From the NCBI RefSeq assembly GCF_004770105.1, contig NZ_RQEY01000016.1:62001-126000 (forward strand): a stretch of DNA of 64,000 nt, given 5' to 3'. The DNA is from Leptospira andrefontaineae (lineage in GTDB: Bacteria; Spirochaetota; Leptospiria; Leptospirales; Leptospiraceae). The notes below the pieces were generated by a model. That model did not search any database, was not told where the DNA came from, and was given only the letters and a program-made list of their open reading frames with translations. This document shows, piece after piece, positions 34,258 through 43,167 of this stretch (position 1 is the first letter of the stretch; each line of letters opens with the position of its first letter). A program made the position numbers and the translations under genes.

Positions 34258-34275
34258 AAGTTCGAATACGAACTT
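34258..34275. promoter_or_regulatory. 18-bp operator-like palindrome upstream of the 58-residue gene
   Basis: AAGTTCG-AATA-CGAACTT is a perfect dyad with 7-bp arms, 30 bp before the ATG at 34228. That position suits a repressor site in the leader or promoter. It is not the LexA-type CGAAC-n4-GTTCG order, which is reversed here. A second dyad, CCACTTT/AAAGTGG (34325-34348), lies further upstream. Confidence 0.45.
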
Positions 34276-34469
34276 TAAAACTCCCGGAAAAAGGGTTTTA
34301 AATTATGTCGTATATAATTTCGGTCCACTTTTGGAATCCCTAAAGTGGAAAACCTCGTAGGACTACATTTTTTAGAGACGTAAGGGTTAGAAGAAAAATT
34401 GGGAGATGAGACAAAAAAATAGAAAGAAAGAAAAATCAAAAACCTTGGATCTTTCGTTTTATGCGGAAA

Positions 34470-35114
34470 CTATTCGGACTTTTTCACGTCCAAGAACGGC
34501 GCTGAATTTAGGTTAGGAGTTCTTAAAATGGGAGAACGATCGAACCCTGCATGTTCTCTTAAGAAGTCCACAATGATCCTTGCAGTGGCTCCCCATAAAA
34601 GCCCTTCCTCTATATCAAAGTAAAATACTTCTAATAAAGGTGAGTCAGGCTTCCTTCTTCCCTTAATACTGTAGAATGGGGCCTCCCAAAGTCTGTCCAG
34701 CTCCAGCACGATGACTCTTTCTACTTCTTCCGGATTGAATTCGAATTTGAAATCTCCTGAATATTTAGCTAAGAATGGAGTGATGTGAAATCCAGTATGA
34801 GTGAGTTGCCCTCTGTAATTTCCGATCACGGATAATTCTTTGTCTGGAGCTCCCATCTCTTCTTCCCATTCTCTGAGAGCTGTGAATAGAAGGTCCTTAT
34901 CCTCTGGATCTTTGACTCCACCTGGAAAAGAGATCTGTCCAGGATGTGAGGCAAGATTCGGATTTCTTTTTTGAAGAAGGAAGCCGTCTTGTCCGTTCTT
35001 TTGGAATACAGGCATGACTACGGAAGAATGTGCTACATCTTCCGGTAGATTTGGTTCTCCTTCCGGTAGAAAGGGAAGTTCCTTTTTTAGTTTATCTAAT
35101 TCTAATCTAATCAA
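34470..35114 (-). CDS. Nudix hydrolase, CoA pyrophosphatase type
   Basis: 214 residues. LLQKRNPNLASHPGQISFPGG is the signature that precedes the Nudix box in CoA pyrophosphatases (NudL/PCD1 group), and the box itself ends in LREWEEEMGA with the metal-binding glutamates. The family cleaves CoA and its derivatives to 3',5'-ADP and phosphopantetheine. Its start overlaps the RNase D gene by 8 bp, so the two are co-transcribed. Substrate assignment is by signature and not proven. Confidence 0.85.
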   Translation of the reverse strand: MIRLELDKLKKELPFLPEGEPNLPEDVAHSSVVMPVFQKNGQDGFLLQKRNPNLASHPGQISFPGGVKDPEDKDLLFTALREWEEEMGAPDKELSVIGNYRGQLTHTGFHITPFLAKYSGDFKFEFNPEEVERVIVLELDRLWEAPFYSIKGRRKPDSPLLEVFYFDIEEGLLWGATARIIVDFLREHAGFDRSPILRTPNLNSAPFLDVKKSE

Positions 35115-36276
35115 ATTTCTTTTTGATCGGGATCAAACCGGACAAGGTGGTCTCGTACGGTTTAGATTGCATTGCAGCTATAATAGAAGGTCCGTAATTT
35201 TCTACCTTCCAGTTGGAAAAGATACCTAGCTCTTTTAACTCTTCGATAGATTTAGGATTTCTTTTCGCAATCTCCGCGATATTCTTATTAGACGGCATCA
35301 AGTTGTGACCCATCCGGCGAATGGACATGATTGTTTCTCTCCACTGCCTTAATCTTTTAAATCTGTCCGCTTCTTCCCCTGCCAAATCTTCAATGGATCT
35401 TTTGAATAGATCATTTTTTTGGATAGGAGGACCGCTTGGATTTTTATAAACCTGATATAAATTTTCGGCGTCTTTTTTGCCTAAAATATCTATAAGTTTG
35501 TTCAACTCACCTCGTGACTTGACTAATTCCAGAACCTTATCGTTATTCCAAACTCTGAAAGGAGCCTTGTTCACTCTTTTTGCTTTTTCGTCTCGGAAGC
35601 CTAGAGTATCGTGAAGTGCCCTTCTTTCGTCGGAACCCAACTCAAGAACATTGGGAAATTTTTCCAGATTGATGGAGAATCCTTCGAAAGGTTCAGGCTC
35701 CTCTTCCGCGATTTTTGCGAACTCAGAAACCGCTTCGTCTAACAATTTACGTTTTCCGAGTTCCTCGCTCATTTTAGTCCAAATGGATTCCAGATAAACC
35801 GTGTCCAGGGCTGCATATTGGAGCTGACTTTTTTCTAGAGGGCGCTTTTCCCAGTTGGATTTTTGCTCCTTCTTCGAAAGTTTGACCTTGTGGTAATGTT
35901 CCACAAGATACAACAAAGAGTTCTGTTCTAAGTCTAATAAACGAGAGCTGAACATCGTATCTGCGATGTTGATAAACTTGAAACCGAAGTCTCTTTTCAG
36001 AGCTTTGATATCGTCCGAAGCGGAATGAAATATTTTTAAAATGCTAGGATTCTCGAATAGAGGGCCTAACCCGGTGAGGTCGTCCAAACGAATAGGGTCA
36101 AAGATATAATTCTTACCCTTAGAGGATATTTGGATGAGACAAACTTTGGAATAGTAGGTGTAATAACCGCTGGATTCCGTATCAATAGAGAGGCAATCGG
36201 ATTGAGAGAGAGTAATCAATGCCAACTGTAGGCTTCGGACGTTGTCTACGACAATATAATCGGATTGTATTTGCAT
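35107..36276 (-). CDS. Ribonuclease D-like 3'-5' exonuclease
   Basis: 389 residues. The DEDDy exonuclease domain (about 1-200) shows LSIDTESSGYY (first Asp-Glu pair), IFHSASDDIKAL (second Asp) and YAALDTVYL (Tyr and last Asp). An HRDC domain follows (about 215-300, FRVWNNDKVLELVKSRGEL) with a second HRDC-like helical repeat at the end, as in bacterial Rnd. It trims tRNA precursors. It is transcribed divergently from purF, with 40 bp between the two starts. Confidence 0.92.
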   Translation of the reverse strand: MQIQSDYIVVDNVRSLQLALITLSQSDCLSIDTESSGYYTYYSKVCLIQISSKGKNYIFDPIRLDDLTGLGPLFENPSILKIFHSASDDIKALKRDFGFKFINIADTMFSSRLLDLEQNSLLYLVEHYHKVKLSKKEQKSNWEKRPLEKSQLQYAALDTVYLESIWTKMSEELGKRKLLDEAVSEFAKIAEEEPEPFEGFSINLEKFPNVLELGSDERRALHDTLGFRDEKAKRVNKAPFRVWNNDKVLELVKSRGELNKLIDILGKKDAENLYQVYKNPSGPPIQKNDLFKRSIEDLAGEEADRFKRLRQWRETIMSIRRMGHNLMPSNKNIAEIAKRNPKSIEELKELGIFSNWKVENYGPSIIAAMQSKPYETTLSGLIPIKKKFD

Positions 36277-36316
36277 CTAAAAGGCGACCTGGGAGACTAG
36301 CGTCGGAAGGGGGACC

Positions 36317-37783
36317 ATGAGTTCGATTCCCAATACGTCCAGTCTACGGACCCTAGTCCGAGATGACAAACCAAAAGAAGAATGTGCCATCTTTGGGATT
36401 TTTAATTCTCCCGAAGCGGCCAATTTCACTTACCTCGGCTTGTATTCTATGCAGCATAGAGGCCAAGAATCGAGCGGGATCGTTTCCTCCGATGGAGAAC
36501 ATCTCTACCGCTACGCCGGAATGGGATTAGTAGCCAATATTTTTACCGAAGGCAAGATCCGGGAGCTAACCGGAACCGCGGCCATCGGGCATAATCGTTA
36601 TTCTACCACTGGTGCGAGCTTCTTAAGGAACGCTCAACCTCTTAGGGTTGAGTCCCATTTAGGGCCGATCGCTCTGGCTCACAACGGAAACCTTGTAAAT
36701 TCTTGGGAAGTTCGTTCTCAATTGGAAAAAGAAGGTTCCATTTTCCAAACTACAATCGACTCAGAAGTGATCGTCCATCTCATGGCTCGCTCCGGAGAAA
36801 CCGATCTACTTTCCGCACTTTCTTCTGCTCTGAAAAAAGTGAGAGGGGCATATTCCCTTGTTGTTCTTACCAAAAACCAATTGATTGCTGTTCGTGACCC
36901 GAACGGTTTCCGTCCTTTGGTTATGGGAAGAAGGGATGACGGATCCATAGTATTCGCATCCGAAACCTGCGCATTCGATATCACCGATACCACTTACGAA
37001 AGAGATGTGGAACCTGGTGAAATGATCGTTGTGGATAGAACTGGAACCCGTTCCTTCTATCCTTTCCCACCTGCAAAACCTGCGCTTTGTATTTTCGAAT
37101 ACATTTATTTCGCGAGACCAGATTCCAATATTTTTGGTGAGTCAGTTTACAAAGTCCGCAAGGCACTTGGAAACCAACTCGCTCAAGAACTTCCTGTGCA
37201 AGCCGATGTTGTGATCCCTGTTCCGGATTCTGCAAATATAGCAGCGCTTGGATATTCAGAGGCTTCCGGAATTCCTTTCCAACAGGGATTGATCCGTTCT
37301 CACTATGTGGGTAGGACTTTCATCGAGCCGGACCAAAAGATCCGAGATTTTGGTGCTAAGATCAAATACAATGTAGTGAAGAATGTAGTGGATGGAAAAC
37401 GTGTTGTGATCGTGGACGATTCCATCATGAGAGGAACCACCAGCCGTAAGATCATTAAGATGATCCGAAATGCAGGTGCTACCGAGATCCACTTAAGAGT
37501 TTCCGCTCCTCCTACTGTTTCCCCTTGTTATTACGGGATAGACATTCCAACCCATAAAGAATTGATCGCTGCTACACATACGATCGAAGAGATCCGAAAG
37601 TATTTGAGAGTGGATTCTATTGCTTATCTTTCAGTGGATTCTATGCACAAAGCGGTGAATGATCATAGGGGCGGAGGTTTCTGCAACGCTTGTTTTACCT
37701 CGGATTATCCTGTGGAATTCCAAAGCGATATGGGAAATCAAAAGAGTTTATTCAAGGAATACGAGGTAGAAGAAAGGGTCTAA
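36317..37783 (+). CDS. purF: Amidophosphoribosyltransferase PurF
   Basis: 488 residues. First step of purine synthesis: PRPP plus glutamine to phosphoribosylamine. An 22-residue propeptide precedes the Ntn nucleophile C23 in EECAIFGIF; glutaminase-domain landmarks are MQHRGQESSG and GHNRYSTTG. The PRPP site is VVIVDDSIMRGTTS in the transferase domain. Two Cys of a possible 4Fe-4S cluster, as in B. subtilis-type enzymes, occur late (FCNACF). A GGAAGGGGGA ribosome site precedes the ATG. A hairpin spans the stop codon. Confidence 0.97.
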   Translation: MSSIPNTSSLRTLVRDDKPKEECAIFGIFNSPEAANFTYLGLYSMQHRGQESSGIVSSDGEHLYRYAGMGLVANIFTEGKIRELTGTAAIGHNRYSTTGASFLRNAQPLRVESHLGPIALAHNGNLVNSWEVRSQLEKEGSIFQTTIDSEVIVHLMARSGETDLLSALSSALKKVRGAYSLVVLTKNQLIAVRDPNGFRPLVMGRRDDGSIVFASETCAFDITDTTYERDVEPGEMIVVDRTGTRSFYPFPPAKPALCIFEYIYFARPDSNIFGESVYKVRKALGNQLAQELPVQADVVIPVPDSANIAALGYSEASGIPFQQGLIRSHYVGRTFIEPDQKIRDFGAKIKYNVVKNVVDGKRVVIVDDSIMRGTTSRKIIKMIRNAGATEIHLRVSAPPTVSPCYYGIDIPTHKELIAATHTIEEIRKYLRVDSIAYLSVDSMHKAVNDHRGGGFCNACFTSDYPVEFQSDMGNQKSLFKEYEVEERV

Positions 37784-37812
37784 ATATTTCCGTTCCATCG
37801 GAGTTTTAGACC
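37777..37812. terminator. Hairpin across the purF stop and convergent gene end
   Basis: GGTCTAAA (37777-37784, containing the purF stop) pairs with TTTAGACC (37805-37812), with an inner CCG/CGG stem in the loop. T-rich sequence follows on the plus strand. Serves convergent genes from both sides. Confidence 0.6.
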
Positions 37813-37813
37813 T

Positions 37814-38827
37814 TTATTTTACTCTAAAAACTTGAGGCCTTCTTCCGAAGGTGATGAAGTCCGACTCTTCTCCTTTGATATAAGCGGACAATAGGCTTTT
37901 TTCAGAAAATCCTATATGGTTCTGCTCTTCTAACATTCCTAATATTTCTAAAGCAGCATCCTTATCCAAAGTATTCAGATAATTTAATACTTCCTGGTGT
38001 GAGTTCTTTTTATGAGCTTCTTCTATAATTTTGAGAACTTCTTCTCTTGCTCTTAATAGGGATTCTTTTCTTTCTACAAGTCCTTCCATCGTAGAGAGTA
38101 TAATATTAATCTCTGGATCTTCTGAAAATAATTCAATTAGATGAGGATAGATCCCCGGGAATCGGATCGGGAATTCGTAGAGAGAATCTTCTAACCCTCT
38201 GTAGAGTTCTGCTTCTTCTTCTTTATTTAATCCTAAAGATTCTCCAAGCATGAGCAGAGTTTCGATAGGCATAAGTCCTAAAAATCTTGCCGCGAATATA
38301 TTATCTTTTTTGGTTCTAAGACAGAATAAAATAAATTTGGAAATTCTTTCCGGAGGAAGTCCGTTCCAGAATTGTGCTGCTTTTGAATCCAGAAAATTAC
38401 TTTCTGTTCCAAAGACCTTCTTCTCTTTTTTAAGTTTTTGGAATATTTTAAAATCTTCTTTTACGATCCTATACAGTAAAGAATCGTCCATCTCCAGAAT
38501 TGTGGACATTACTTGGTCCGGAGAAGAGATAGAAAGAAAATATCGGACTAGATCGAAACCAATTTCTGATCTTGTAGAAAAATTCTCTAAAATATCTGCG
38601 GGTGCTTGTTGGAATGCAGTGGCTCCAACTGAGAAAGAGTTAACCCCTTCTAAAAACTTTTCTAATTTTTCGAAGGCAAAACAAGCCTGTTCACCGGAGT
38701 CATTCCAATTCGATTCCCTATAAAAATCCCTACAATTTCCGGGACAGGGTTTGGACTCAGAGACTCCCGCTAGGCAGGTTCTTTCTTCTTGTCTTTTGTT
38801 TTCAGGGAATAAGGTCACCGCAATCAC
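37814..38827 (-). CDS. Hypothetical helical protein with Cys-containing N-terminus
   Basis: 337 residues from GTG 38827, overlapping the upstream lipoprotein gene by 26 bp. The N-terminal 50 residues hold four or more Cys (TCLAG, KPCPGNC, QACFAF); the rest is almost wholly helical and acidic with a repeat-like feel (LPPERISKFILFCLR ... MPIETLLMLGESLG ... DKDAALEILGMLEE). This resembles MgtE-N or HEAT-like packing, but I cannot name a family. The coupling to a DUF3347 lipoprotein suggests the two act together. Confidence 0.6.
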   Translation of the reverse strand: MIAVTLFPENKRQEERTCLAGVSESKPCPGNCRDFYRESNWNDSGEQACFAFEKLEKFLEGVNSFSVGATAFQQAPADILENFSTRSEIGFDLVRYFLSISSPDQVMSTILEMDDSLLYRIVKEDFKIFQKLKKEKKVFGTESNFLDSKAAQFWNGLPPERISKFILFCLRTKKDNIFAARFLGLMPIETLLMLGESLGLNKEEEAELYRGLEDSLYEFPIRFPGIYPHLIELFSEDPEINIILSTMEGLVERKESLLRAREEVLKIIEEAHKKNSHQEVLNYLNTLDKDAALEILGMLEEQNHIGFSEKSLLSAYIKGEESDFITFGRRPQVFRVK

Positions 38828-39275
38828 GCATATCCGGAGCGTATGGATTTAGGATTTTCATGCCGGAAAACACCCATGTCTTTTTGACCATCGGACAATA
38901 GAAACGGTTTCTTCCAGACTGTAGTCCATGCGCTTTCATTGTACTCGCTAAAACTTCGCTGAACTTCGAATAGGCCTCAAAGGATATTTTCACATCCGAA
39001 GATTTTACCTCTTCCAATACATTCTTCATTTCTAGCGCTGAAGATTCCAAGCCACCTTTTGCTTCTACCAAAGAATTTATGGAAGAAATTAATCCACTTA
39101 CGTCCGGAGAAACACTCTCCGTTGTTAAGAGAAATTGAATTATCTTATCGTTTTCCGACAAAACTTTTTCGAATAGGGGTTTTTCTGTCTCTAATACAGG
39201 CTTCTCTTCCTTTTTGCAGAAGGAAAGAGAAAGTAATAATGAGGATAATAAAATTAGTATAACGAATCGTTTCAT
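38802..39275 (-). CDS. Lipoprotein with DUF3347-like C-terminus
   Basis: 157 residues from ATG 39275 (GGAG 6 nt upstream). Signal peptide MKRFVILILLSSLLLSLSFC gives a spirochaetal lipobox with the lipidated Cys at position 20, then KKEEK. The domain ends in FYCPMVKKTWVFSG ... NPYAPDMRDCGDLI, the CPM...NPY...M..CG pattern of DUF3347, a domain often tied to copper efflux adaptors and periplasmic metal binding. A helical region with SSALEMKNVLEEVKSSD precedes it. Metal binding through Cys and Met is a reasonable inference; no copper genes are adjacent. Confidence 0.75.
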   Translation of the reverse strand: MKRFVILILLSSLLLSLSFCKKEEKPVLETEKPLFEKVLSENDKIIQFLLTTESVSPDVSGLISSINSLVEAKGGLESSALEMKNVLEEVKSSDVKISFEAYSKFSEVLASTMKAHGLQSGRNRFYCPMVKKTWVFSGMKILNPYAPDMRDCGDLIP

Positions 39276-39438
39276 CCTATTCTCCAAATATGAGTAAATA
39301 CTCGGGAATCGAGCCTCTTAGACCATAAAAAAATCTTTTTTAGGTTCTGGCAACCGTTAGAGCTTCAAACTAATCTCTGAAAAAATGGGTTCAAAGCTTT
39401 TGCCTATATAGGAAATTAGGAGGAAAGGCAAGGCTCTA

Positions 39439-39759
39439 ATGTATTTTGATAAGCATGTTTTTGTCTGCGAGAATGTCAGAGCAGAAGGAGAAAGGCCTTC
39501 TTGTGGTCCGAAAGGATCTCCTCAATTACTCGCTTATATGAAAAAGAGAGTACAAGAACTTGGATTAAAAGGTAAGATCCGTATCCAAAAATCAGGATGT
39601 TTGGATCGATGCGAGCTGGGCCCAGTGCAGGTTTCTTATCCGGAAGGTCTTTGGTTTTCTATCAAAACTCAAGAAGACGCGGAAGCATTTATACAAAATC
39701 ATATAATAGAAAATAAACCGGAAGCGATCCGGCATCTGACATTAAAGGACGAAGAGTGA
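39439..39759 (+). CDS. Thioredoxin-like [2Fe-2S] ferredoxin
   Basis: 106 residues. Cluster ligands are C10 (HVFVCEN), C22 (RPSCGPKG), C54 and C58 (SGCLDRCELGP), the arrangement of the thioredoxin-fold 2Fe-2S proteins related to NuoE and Clostridium/Aquifex Fd. Electron carrier function in the cytoplasm is expected. AGGAGG precedes the ATG and a CCTATATAGG palindrome (39403-39412) lies just upstream near the likely promoter. It sits 12 nt before an MDR dehydrogenase, suggesting a shared transcript. Confidence 0.85.
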   Translation: MYFDKHVFVCENVRAEGERPSCGPKGSPQLLAYMKKRVQELGLKGKIRIQKSGCLDRCELGPVQVSYPEGLWFSIKTQEDAEAFIQNHIIENKPEAIRHLTLKDEE

Positions 39760-39771
39760 GAGGGTAATCAA

Positions 39772-40800
39772 ATGGCAAAAAAATTCGAACTACCAAAATC
39801 GTATCTTGCATACGAATTGAAAGAATACAGCAACGAACCTGGAAGAGCTAAGATTGTAGAAAAAGAACTGAAACCTTTAAAGAAGGGAGAGGTTCTACTT
39901 AAGGTTCATTCCGGTTCCATAAATCCATCTGATCTAATGTTCATGAGAGGACTTTACGGAATTAAGAAAAAACTTCCTGTCGTTCCCGGTTTTGAAGGAA
40001 GCGGTTTGGTAATAGCAAGCGGCGGAGGTTGGAGAGCAAATTCTCTTGTGGGTAAACCGGTCGCATGTGTGGCTCCGAATAAAGGTGACGGACCTTACGC
40101 AGAATACATGATCACTGATGCGTATTCCTGTTTTACTTTAGGTAAAGATGTGAGTTTGGAACAAGGCGCTTGTTTGTTCGTAAATCCTATCACTGCTTGG
40201 GCGCTGTTAGACCAAGTCATCCGAGAAAAACATAAGGCATATGTCCAAACTGCAGCCGCTTCCGCATTGGGAAAAATGTTATTAAGACTTTCTAATAAGA
40301 AAGGAATCCCTGGTATTCATGTTGTTAGAAGAAAGGAGCAGGTTGATCTTCTTAAATCTCTCGGTGCAGAACATGTATTGGATTCCAGTTCTCCGAATTT
40401 TGATAGGGAACTTAGGGTTCTTTCCAATAAACTGAATGCTACGATTATGTTGGATGCAGTTGCGGGAGAGATCACTGGAAGAGCATTAGCCGCAATGCCT
40501 TATGGGAGTAAATGTGTGGTTTACGGTGCATTATCAGAAGAGCCCATTTCTTACCATGCAGGACTTGGTATTTTTCAGGACAAAAAGATAGAAGGTTATT
40601 GGCTTTCTTCTTGGATGCCTCAGCAAAACCCTTTAAAAATCTGGAAGATCACTTCAGAGATCCGTTCTCTTTTAGGAAAAGAATTCCAAACTCAGATCGC
40701 TGCTAAGTATCCACTCAAAGAGGCGGACAAAGCTATCCAAGAATATGCAAATAATATGACCAGAGGGAAGGTTCTCATTTCCAATGGTTGGGAGCTTTGA
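39772..40800 (+). CDS. MDR-family NAD(P)H-dependent oxidoreductase (quinone reductase-like)
   Basis: 342 residues of the medium-chain dehydrogenase family. The GroES-like N-terminal domain has GSINPSDLMFMRGLYG and VVPGFEGSG; the Rossmann half has AAASALGKMLLRL in place of the normal AxxGVG motif and ATIMLDAVAGE. The catalytic-zinc ligands of alcohol dehydrogenases are not present, so this belongs with zeta-crystallin/enoyl-reductase-like members. Substrate unknown. Its stop overlaps the start of the next gene by one base (TGATG). Confidence 0.85.
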   Translation: MAKKFELPKSYLAYELKEYSNEPGRAKIVEKELKPLKKGEVLLKVHSGSINPSDLMFMRGLYGIKKKLPVVPGFEGSGLVIASGGGWRANSLVGKPVACVAPNKGDGPYAEYMITDAYSCFTLGKDVSLEQGACLFVNPITAWALLDQVIREKHKAYVQTAAASALGKMLLRLSNKKGIPGIHVVRRKEQVDLLKSLGAEHVLDSSSPNFDRELRVLSNKLNATIMLDAVAGEITGRALAAMPYGSKCVVYGALSEEPISYHAGLGIFQDKKIEGYWLSSWMPQQNPLKIWKITSEIRSLLGKEFQTQIAAKYPLKEADKAIQEYANNMTRGKVLISNGWEL

Positions 40801-41381
40801 TGGGAATATTTTCCCCGCATATTAAAGGGCAGAGAGGTTTTCTGCCGTTCGTCTTGGTTTTAGGGACCTTCTTACTTTTTAACTCCTGCTTAGGAGATCT
40901 AAGGGAGAATGTCAAAAAACTACAAGCTTGTAAGTTTCGGATCTTGGAAACAAAAACGGAGAAGGTAGAAATTCTACCTTTTCCACCTTCTCCCAAAATC
41001 TTGATGACCTCTCGATTGGAAATAGAGAACCCGAACGATTCTTCCGTTAAAATTTATAAGTTTGATCTTGGCGTAATAACTACCGGCACCGATGGTAAAG
41101 AGGCTGAATTAGCTCGGGTTATTTCGGAAGAAGAAACAGATATTCCTGCCTTTTCCAAAACTGTTGTCCAACTCAGGATAGAAACAAGCTTTGAAAAGAG
41201 AGAGAATCAGGATAAACTATTACTTGGAATTTTAGTAGTCACAAACTTAATCGCTGGAAAAGATCCGAATTTGAGAATGAAAGGATCAGTGAGATACAAA
41301 ACCGTTTTAGGAGAAGTAGATCTTCCTTTGGATGAAAAAATACGATTATTACCACCTAAGAAGCCGGAGCATGAAATTTAA
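40800..41381 (+). CDS. Lipoprotein with LEA14-like (WHy) domain
   Basis: 193 residues from ATG 40800 (GGGAG 5 nt upstream; TTG 40788 is an in-frame alternative). A long n-region is followed by a hydrophobic segment ending LLFNSC, a Leptospira-type lipobox. The mature part has the LEA14/WHy beta-sandwich pattern: MTSRLEIENPNDSSVKIYKFD, then IPAFSKTVVQLRI and a repeat. These domains shield surfaces from water or stress, and function is unknown in bacteria. Confidence 0.7.
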   Translation: MGIFSPHIKGQRGFLPFVLVLGTFLLFNSCLGDLRENVKKLQACKFRILETKTEKVEILPFPPSPKILMTSRLEIENPNDSSVKIYKFDLGVITTGTDGKEAELARVISEEETDIPAFSKTVVQLRIETSFEKRENQDKLLLGILVVTNLIAGKDPNLRMKGSVRYKTVLGEVDLPLDEKIRLLPPKKPEHEI

Positions 41382-41700
41382 CTCTTTAAGTTTTAGAACT
41401 ACCAATAAGAGCCTAATCCTTCTTATAATCTTAACTCTTGGTTTGTTGAATTGTTCCAATGTGGACGACGATTTTTACACTTTCGGGGAAGCAGGCACTA
41501 AGATCATAGTAGCTTACGCCGCAAAAGATGCAGAATGCGGATCTAGCAGAAATATCACATCTTTAGTTCCGGGAAGACAAAGGAAGAAGGACGTGGACAA
41601 TTGTGTTGCCTCGGTCGCTTTCGAGAAGTGTAGTTTTTGGACCCAGGCCGGAGATCCTGTCCCGTTTGCATGCAAGGCGATCGAGTATAGATTGAAGTGA
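41371..41700 (+). CDS. Small lipoprotein
   Basis: 109 residues from ATG 41371, overlapping the previous stop by 11 bp. The signal peptide ends LTLGLLNC (lipobox Cys about 24). Four further Cys in the mature part (AECGSS, DNCVAS, FEKCSFW, PFACKA) probably form two disulfides. No named family. Overlaps the next gene by one base, so it belongs to a tight three-gene envelope set. Confidence 0.7.
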   Translation: MKFNSLSFRTTNKSLILLIILTLGLLNCSNVDDDFYTFGEAGTKIIVAYAAKDAECGSSRNITSLVPGRQRKKDVDNCVASVAFEKCSFWTQAGDPVPFACKAIEYRLK

Positions 41701-42191
41701 TGGGATGGATAGCCAGACATTTTGATTATCTGATTTTTGCTGCGCTGGCTTTGTCCGGCCTCTCCTATCTTTATATACTTCTCACTCGAAACAGAAGACA
41801 CGATTCCAAATCAGTAGTTCATTATAATATTCCTTCGGAAGAACCAATGAGTTTCGATCCGAATGAAAAACCCAAAAAGAAAGAACCAAAAATAAATGTT
41901 TTAGAAGTTTTTGATTACAACGGGATTAAGATCATGCATGAGAACGGAATGTACACTGTGAATCATGCAGGAGAGATCCAAGTTTATGGTTCTTGGCAGG
42001 AACTTCCTTCCAGATATCAGGCAATGGTAAAGGAGATGGACAAGTCTTCTGTGGGGCAAAAGAAGAAGGGAAATTATTATATGGAAGTTTTGAATGGGAC
42101 TTACTACGTTATTTTCCCTGATGGCAAAAAGCATAAGTATCCCAAGTTCGAAGATATTCCGGAAAAGATCAGAAAGGCATTGGGTTACTGA
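41700..42191 (+). CDS. Membrane-anchored hypothetical protein
   Basis: 163 residues from ATG 41700 (GTG 41697 possible). One N-terminal membrane helix (about 10-28), a Lys-rich linker (PNEKPKKKEPK) and a strand-rich C-terminal part with two similar segments: NGMYTVNHAGEIQVYGSWQELP and NGTYYVIFPDGKKHKYPKFEDIP. That duplication suggests a two-repeat fold. It lies in the overlapping lipoprotein set and probably works at the inner membrane. Function unknown. Confidence 0.65.
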   Translation: MGWIARHFDYLIFAALALSGLSYLYILLTRNRRHDSKSVVHYNIPSEEPMSFDPNEKPKKKEPKINVLEVFDYNGIKIMHENGMYTVNHAGEIQVYGSWQELPSRYQAMVKEMDKSSVGQKKKGNYYMEVLNGTYYVIFPDGKKHKYPKFEDIPEKIRKALGY

Positions 42192-43157
<966 letters not shown>

Positions 43158-43167
43158 GAATTTCAGA

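Noticed and set aside
34258..34275. LexA (SOS) box
   Set aside because: The arms are in the order GTTCG...CGAAC, the reverse of the Gram-positive CGAAC-n4-GTTCG box, and it does not match TTTG-n5-CAAA expected in Leptospira.
38250..38723. 157-codon plus-strand frame opposite 37814-38827
   Set aside because: Ser/Lys-rich shadow of the helical protein; no start signals.
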